64,000 nt of DNA from assembly GCA_025677815.1 (NCBI GenBank), contig JAIXMP010000065.1, positions 1 to 64,000 on the forward strand, written 5' to 3'. Below the pieces are notes generated by a model. That model made no database searches, was not told the origin of the DNA, and saw only the letters and a program-made list of their open reading frames with translations. Within the stretch, counting starts at the first letter, position 1. The number at the start of each line of letters is the position of its first letter. A program made the translations under genes and the position numbers. The DNA is from Phascolomyces articulosus. Lineage: Eukaryota; Mucoromycota; Mucoromycetes; Mucorales; Lichtheimiaceae. This document shows positions 60,282-64,000 of this stretch, piece after piece.

Positions 60282-60916
60282 TTGACAGTTATCAAATATG
60301 AATTAACGAGAGACTACTGTAATAGCAATAATTCGGCAAGCAAGAAAACTATTCAATCTAGCAACAATAGTAATAATGTTGAATTTAACATTATCACTAG
60401 CAGCAATATAAGCAGTAATAGTGCTGTTAATGATAATGATATACATGAATCAACGTCAATAGACGAAATGGAAATATTACTACGTAATAAAAGAAAATTT
60501 ACGGTGCAACCACGATAGTAATGATGATAGCCCAAAATCCATTGGGAATAACGAGACGTATCATCGATTGGAATGTGTTGAAGAACATGCTGTACAATTA
60601 CTGGAATATGTATTGAAATCGTACTGTATGGATGACGAAGTATTTCAAAAACTGGATACAGATATCAAGGAGCATGAAGTTTATTCATCATCTTCTAATC
60701 AAAGCTCTGCTAAATTACGACAAGGTCAACTTCATATTCCGAATTTTTTCAAAAAGAGAAGCAGATCAAATTTGTTTATCAATAACAAATTCTTCGTCAG
60801 AGGTCGATGCTTTGGTTGCAATGAATGAAAGGAATACGATCGACCCTCCATTTGCTGGAAACCAAAATTCAAACGAAAACTGTACGATCATCCACGTATC
60901 ACCACCATCCACTTGA
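60282..60916 (+). pseudogene. Frameshifted ORF cluster, Ser/Asn-rich protein of unknown family
   Basis: Three consecutive coding-like pieces in successive frames: 60282-60518 (Ser/Asn-rich, ending MEILLRNKRKF), about 60,500-60,780 (HAVQLLEYVLKSYCMDDEVF, then GQLHIPNFFKKR) and about 60,770-60,916 (SSSEVDALVAMNERNTIDPP). One base shift near 60,500 and another near 60,765 would be needed to read them as one protein of about 190 residues. No intron sites explain the shifts. Could also be unrelated short ORFs. Confidence 0.35.
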
Positions 60917-62098
60917 ACCAGTGGTAATAGGAGCCAAGATAAAAAAAAATACGTGACAGAATCAATTATTATTTACTTGTATAAATGAATGTTTTAATGT
61001 ACGTAAATGTGACAATATTATCCTCTCAACTTTTTTTTGTCTCTCATTTGTACGTACGCTTTATCTCATCTTATTAATACACATACAATCATTGTTATCG
61101 GTAGTATTCTATTTTTATACATTTTTTTTATTATTAGTAAATATAACAATCCCACGTATAATTAACTATATATATTCTTTTAAATGATTCATTTGTTACT
61201 ATACCCTGATATATGCTATAAATTGGACAATTCCTATTAGTAGCATAAACAGGAATACACTTTTAGATATTATATACATTCCTTGGCGCGCCACATTCCG
61301 ATTTATTGTAGAGTTGTTTTATATGACATAATAAATTGTAGTAATCAGAACTTTTTCTTATGCCATTTTATACGTTCTCCATTATTTATTTATTTATTGG
61401 TAAATTAACAGAACAACTGCACAAACATATTCCAATAAGTACAAAGTGTGAAATATAGACTATTACTTGTGAGCATAGCAATGAAGCCACTGTTTTCTAA
61501 AATACATTGTGTGTAATGCTTGAATTGCTTTCAGGTTGTACAAATAAAACGAGCTGGTACCCACATGCGAAAAAAAAAAGCTTAAAATTGAAATGGAATC
61601 CCAGATGTTGTTGTCGTTTAAGAACTTTTTTTTGGGTTACCTACTCGGTCTGTTGTTATTTTTCTTTTCCATTCAATTGCAAACTGTTTTTCTAAGTATA
61701 CTAATTTTTTTATCATCAAGATAATTCACTAGTTGTTCAATTTCCAGTAAGATTTTTTTTTTCAAATTGGATACTAGAGAGTAAAGCATAAACATTTTAC
61801 TAACCTCAATTGATATGTCATCGCGGAAAAAGGAACTAATACCATTGCTATTCTCAATGGTAAAGAGTACAACAAGAACACACACACTTCTTTCTAAAAA
61901 AAATCGCAATCTGAAAAAAAAGTTACACAGTTGGATAACTACAACACGACAAAAAATGAATCATGATGATTATTTATTATAAAACAAACATTTCTCTCAT
62001 TTGGTATCTGCTCTTCTTATTCCTTTTCTTTCGTCTGCCCTTCATTTTTTCTTCTTTTCACCCTATCGACTCACTTTCAATTATAACACTTCACAACA
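60917..62098. promoter_or_regulatory. Promoter side of the HET-domain gene; otherwise empty
   Basis: No gene seen. Mostly AT-rich with T-runs. The last 100 bp (62,000-62,098) is pyrimidine-rich (CTTCTTTTC, CTCTTCTTATTCC), followed by CACAACAATG at the start codon, typical of a fungal leader. A GGCGCGCC octamer (AscI site) stands alone at 61,285. Confidence 0.4.
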
Positions 62099-64000
62099 AT
62101 GTACGTGACATATGAAAACTCACAGCAATGTATAACAAGTTACAAAGATGTCGAACCACATCCACGTATTCCATTTGTTCCTTTAACAAGATTGGGTGAT
62201 GCAGGTGCTAGTGGAAGTTTAGTGTCTGAGGGACTTTCCATTGAATGCAATGGCATTGATTCTTCCATATTAAAATCTGCACCTAATTCTGACTTTCGAC
62301 CAACTCGGCTTCTTCGTACCTCTGATATGGCAGTCGTCCCTGGTACAGAAGCAAAGAATGGCTATTGTGCATTATCCTATCCATGGGAATGGTCAGGAGA
62401 CATTGAAACTGTTGAAACAAACGACGACGACAACGACGACAACGACGACAACAGCAACGATCTAGATCCTACTACAACTAGTACAACATCCTTTCCTTCT
62501 CCACGACAAAGGCAACGACGTGTCGATCGTGGTCATCATATATATGTTGAACGACCAGCACGTCCCTTTACCAATCTCATGTTTGGCGTTGCTCACCGTG
62601 AAACAGAGCAAAAAAATCCATTTGAACGATACCTTCAACGATACAGACGAATGGAATCGGAATCCAATCCTAATACCCACTGTGTTTCATTTACTGAAAT
62701 TATCAAACAATTGTGCTGGATGTTTGAAATCGATTATATTTGGTACGATCAACTTTGTATTTTACAATCGAATCATCAAGATAAACAAAATGAAATACGA
62801 CAAATGCATCAAATATATGGCAATGCACAATTCACCTTGGTAATGATTCCAGAGATGCGATTCAATAGTAAATATGTTGAGGAAATCTATGAAGGACGAA
62901 CACCTACTCAACGAGGGATTCAAGAATGTATTCAACAAATTGCCACATCTAAGTGGGCTCAACGCACATGGACATTTGAAGAAGCCGTCCTTTCCAAACG
63001 ACTTTTATTTGTTGGTCGCAACGTTCATGTCTGGTCAGATACACTGGTTTCAACCACACATCCTTGGCATGTCCTTCCACGTCTTCAACGTAAAAAGATA
63101 GATATCGATCTGGTGCCTACTAGTCTGAGAAGTACTGTAAAATTAAGAAGAGATAAAAAAGAACAAGACAAGAAGAAAAATTCTGTCAAGATCAGTGATC
63201 TTCGTGACGAAAGCCATGTACGTTTTGTACAAAACCTATGTACCATCACACCTGATACAATCAGTGCCAGTTCTGCCTTATGGCATATCCATCGAGGCAA
63301 AAGTACACAAGATCATGACAAGATTTTTGCCTTGGCCAATATTTTCCCGCGCTTAATGGACGGAATGAATGATTTCAGTTATGATCAACCTCTTTTACCA
63401 CTCATGTCTCAATTTTATAATAATTTAATTCAACATGATCTTTCCATCTTGTGCTTTGGTAAAGCGGCAGTGGATATAGACATGTACCATGGTATGGGTC
63501 GAAAAAGTAATACTGTTGGAATTACTTCTTGGACAGGTGTAGGGGGTTCCCACATGTTACAAACACCCACACATCCAATGGCGCCAACAACTTCGTTTGG
63601 TCGATACTTTGTAACAGAAGAAGGTTATTTATCCATATACAGCAAATCCATTCCTGTGTCCATCGATATAGTGGATCGTTGTCCACATACATCTGCTGTG
63701 CACACTTATATGATCAAAGATAGAGGCACAGCAGGTTCATTGAAGGCTACCATGGATCATGGTTCTTATCTTCAAGTGGTATCGTATGGATTAACACCCA
63801 CTCACTGGCTTAGTCCTTGGGAATACAGCGCTTCAACGCTTGCATTGGATGATTTATCATTGTCTACTACAAATAATGCAACAAATACAACAACAACTTG
63901 GTTTTCTTTTGCATCCAATGATAATGAAGTGCATAAAAGATGTGTTATATTAATTGATGTAGCATTTGATATCGGGATGGATGGGTTCATAGCGTATCCT
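62099..64000 (+). CDS. HET (heterokaryon incompatibility) domain protein, 3' end beyond the window
   Basis: HET domains act in non-self recognition and regulated cell death in ascomycetes; their role in Mucoromycota is not established. The frame opens at ATG 62099 and stays open for 634 codons to the window edge, with no intron seen. HET landmarks: GYCALSYPWEWSGDIE (about residue 90), FTEIIKQLCWMFEIDYIWYD-QLCI, QMHQIYGNAQFTLVMIPE and WAQRTWTFEEAVLSKRLLFVG. An Asp/Asn repeat (DDDNDDNDD) splits the first two blocks. A basic linker (KLRRDKKEQDKKK) leads to a long C-terminal region without recognisable partner domain up to the edge. The start has good context and follows a pyrimidine-rich leader. 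Confidence 0.85.
   Translation, partial: MYVTYENSQQCITSYKDVEPHPRIPFVPLTRLGDAGASGSLVSEGLSIECNGIDSSILKSAPNSDFRPTRLLRTSDMAVVPGTEAKNGYCALSYPWEWSGDIETVETNDDDNDDNDDNSNDLDPTTTSTTSFPSPRQRQRRVDRGHHIYVERPARPFTNLMFGVAHRETEQKNPFERYLQRYRRMESESNPNTHCVSFTEIIKQLCWMFEIDYIWYDQLCILQSNHQDKQNEIRQMHQIYGNAQFTLVMIPEMRFNSKYVEEIYEGRTPTQRGIQECIQQIATSKWAQRTWTFEEAVLSKRLLFVGRNVHVWSDTLVSTTHPWHVLPRLQRKKIDIDLVPTSLRSTVKLRRDKKEQDKKKNSVKISDLRDESHVRFVQNLCTITPDTISASSALWHIHRGKSTQDHDKIFALANIFPRLMDGMNDFSYDQPLLPLMSQFYNNLIQHDLSILCFGKAAVDIDMYHGMGRKSNTVGITSWTGVGGSHMLQTPTHPMAPTTSFGRYFVTEEGYLSIYSKSIPVSIDIVDRCPHTSAVHTYMIKDRGTAGSLKATMDHGSYLQVVSYGLTPTHWLSPWEYSASTLALDDLSLSTTNNATNTTTTWFSFASNDNEVHKRCVILIDVAFDIGMDGFIAYP

Overview
The window is nuclear DNA of an early-diverging filamentous fungus, most probably Mucoromycota (Mucorales-like). 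The evidence is an AT-rich sequence with (TA)n, AAT and poly-A/T tracts and genes broken by many 50-150 nt GT...AG introns. The proteins are eukaryotic, rich in Gln/Asn/Thr/Ser runs, and include fungal types: a fungal G-gamma, a fungal M50B-like peptidase and a HET-domain protein. One pseudogene belongs to a family I know from Mucorales gene sets. No bacterial operons, rRNA genes or CRISPR arrays were seen. Exon structures were built by hand, and splice phases close for all confidently called genes.

Region 1 (1-12.1 kb) is dense housekeeping: the 3' nine tenths or so of a LAA1/HEATR5 trafficking gene (+), the CAF-1 p60 subunit CAC2/CHAF1B (+) behind two ACGCGT boxes, a CAP-Gly protein (-) and LSM2 (-). 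Region 2 (12.1-18.6 kb) is a 6 kb stretch in which no gene could be established. Region 3 (18.6-30.9 kb) holds an unrecognised 429-residue protein (-), an AP180/CALM endocytic adaptor (+), a small mitochondrial membrane coiled-coil protein (+), a G-protein gamma subunit (-) and the XPF/RAD1 repair nuclease (-, 15 exons, 909 aa).

Region 4 (31-48.3 kb) is repeat- and transposon-rich. It contains a pseudogene of the Mucorales-type family, a 335 bp palindromic MITE-like element, a perfect hairpin, a 24 bp minisatellite, a ~240 bp tandem duplication, a pol III/SINE-like segment, an intact two-gene PIF/Harbinger transposon (40,741-43,667) and a decayed F-box/LRR gene. Region 5 (50.9-57.6 kb) is again gene-dense: a Ran1/SKS1-type kinase with two upstream ORFs, an M50B-like membrane peptidase (-), a coiled-coil protein, a FIST-domain protein and an NR2C2AP homologue. 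Region 6 (57.6-62.1 kb) has orphan exons and frameshifted coding remnants. The window closes inside a HET-domain gene that is open to the edge.

There is no operon logic. Functional themes are membrane traffic (LAA1, AP180), chromatin replication and repair (CAF-1, XPF), RNA decay/splicing (LSM2) and signalling (G-gamma, Ran1-like kinase). The most notable items are the intact Harbinger element with iterated subterminal motifs, the palindromic element, the tRNA-like SINE candidate, the kinase uORFs, the MCB boxes of CAC2 and the HET gene.
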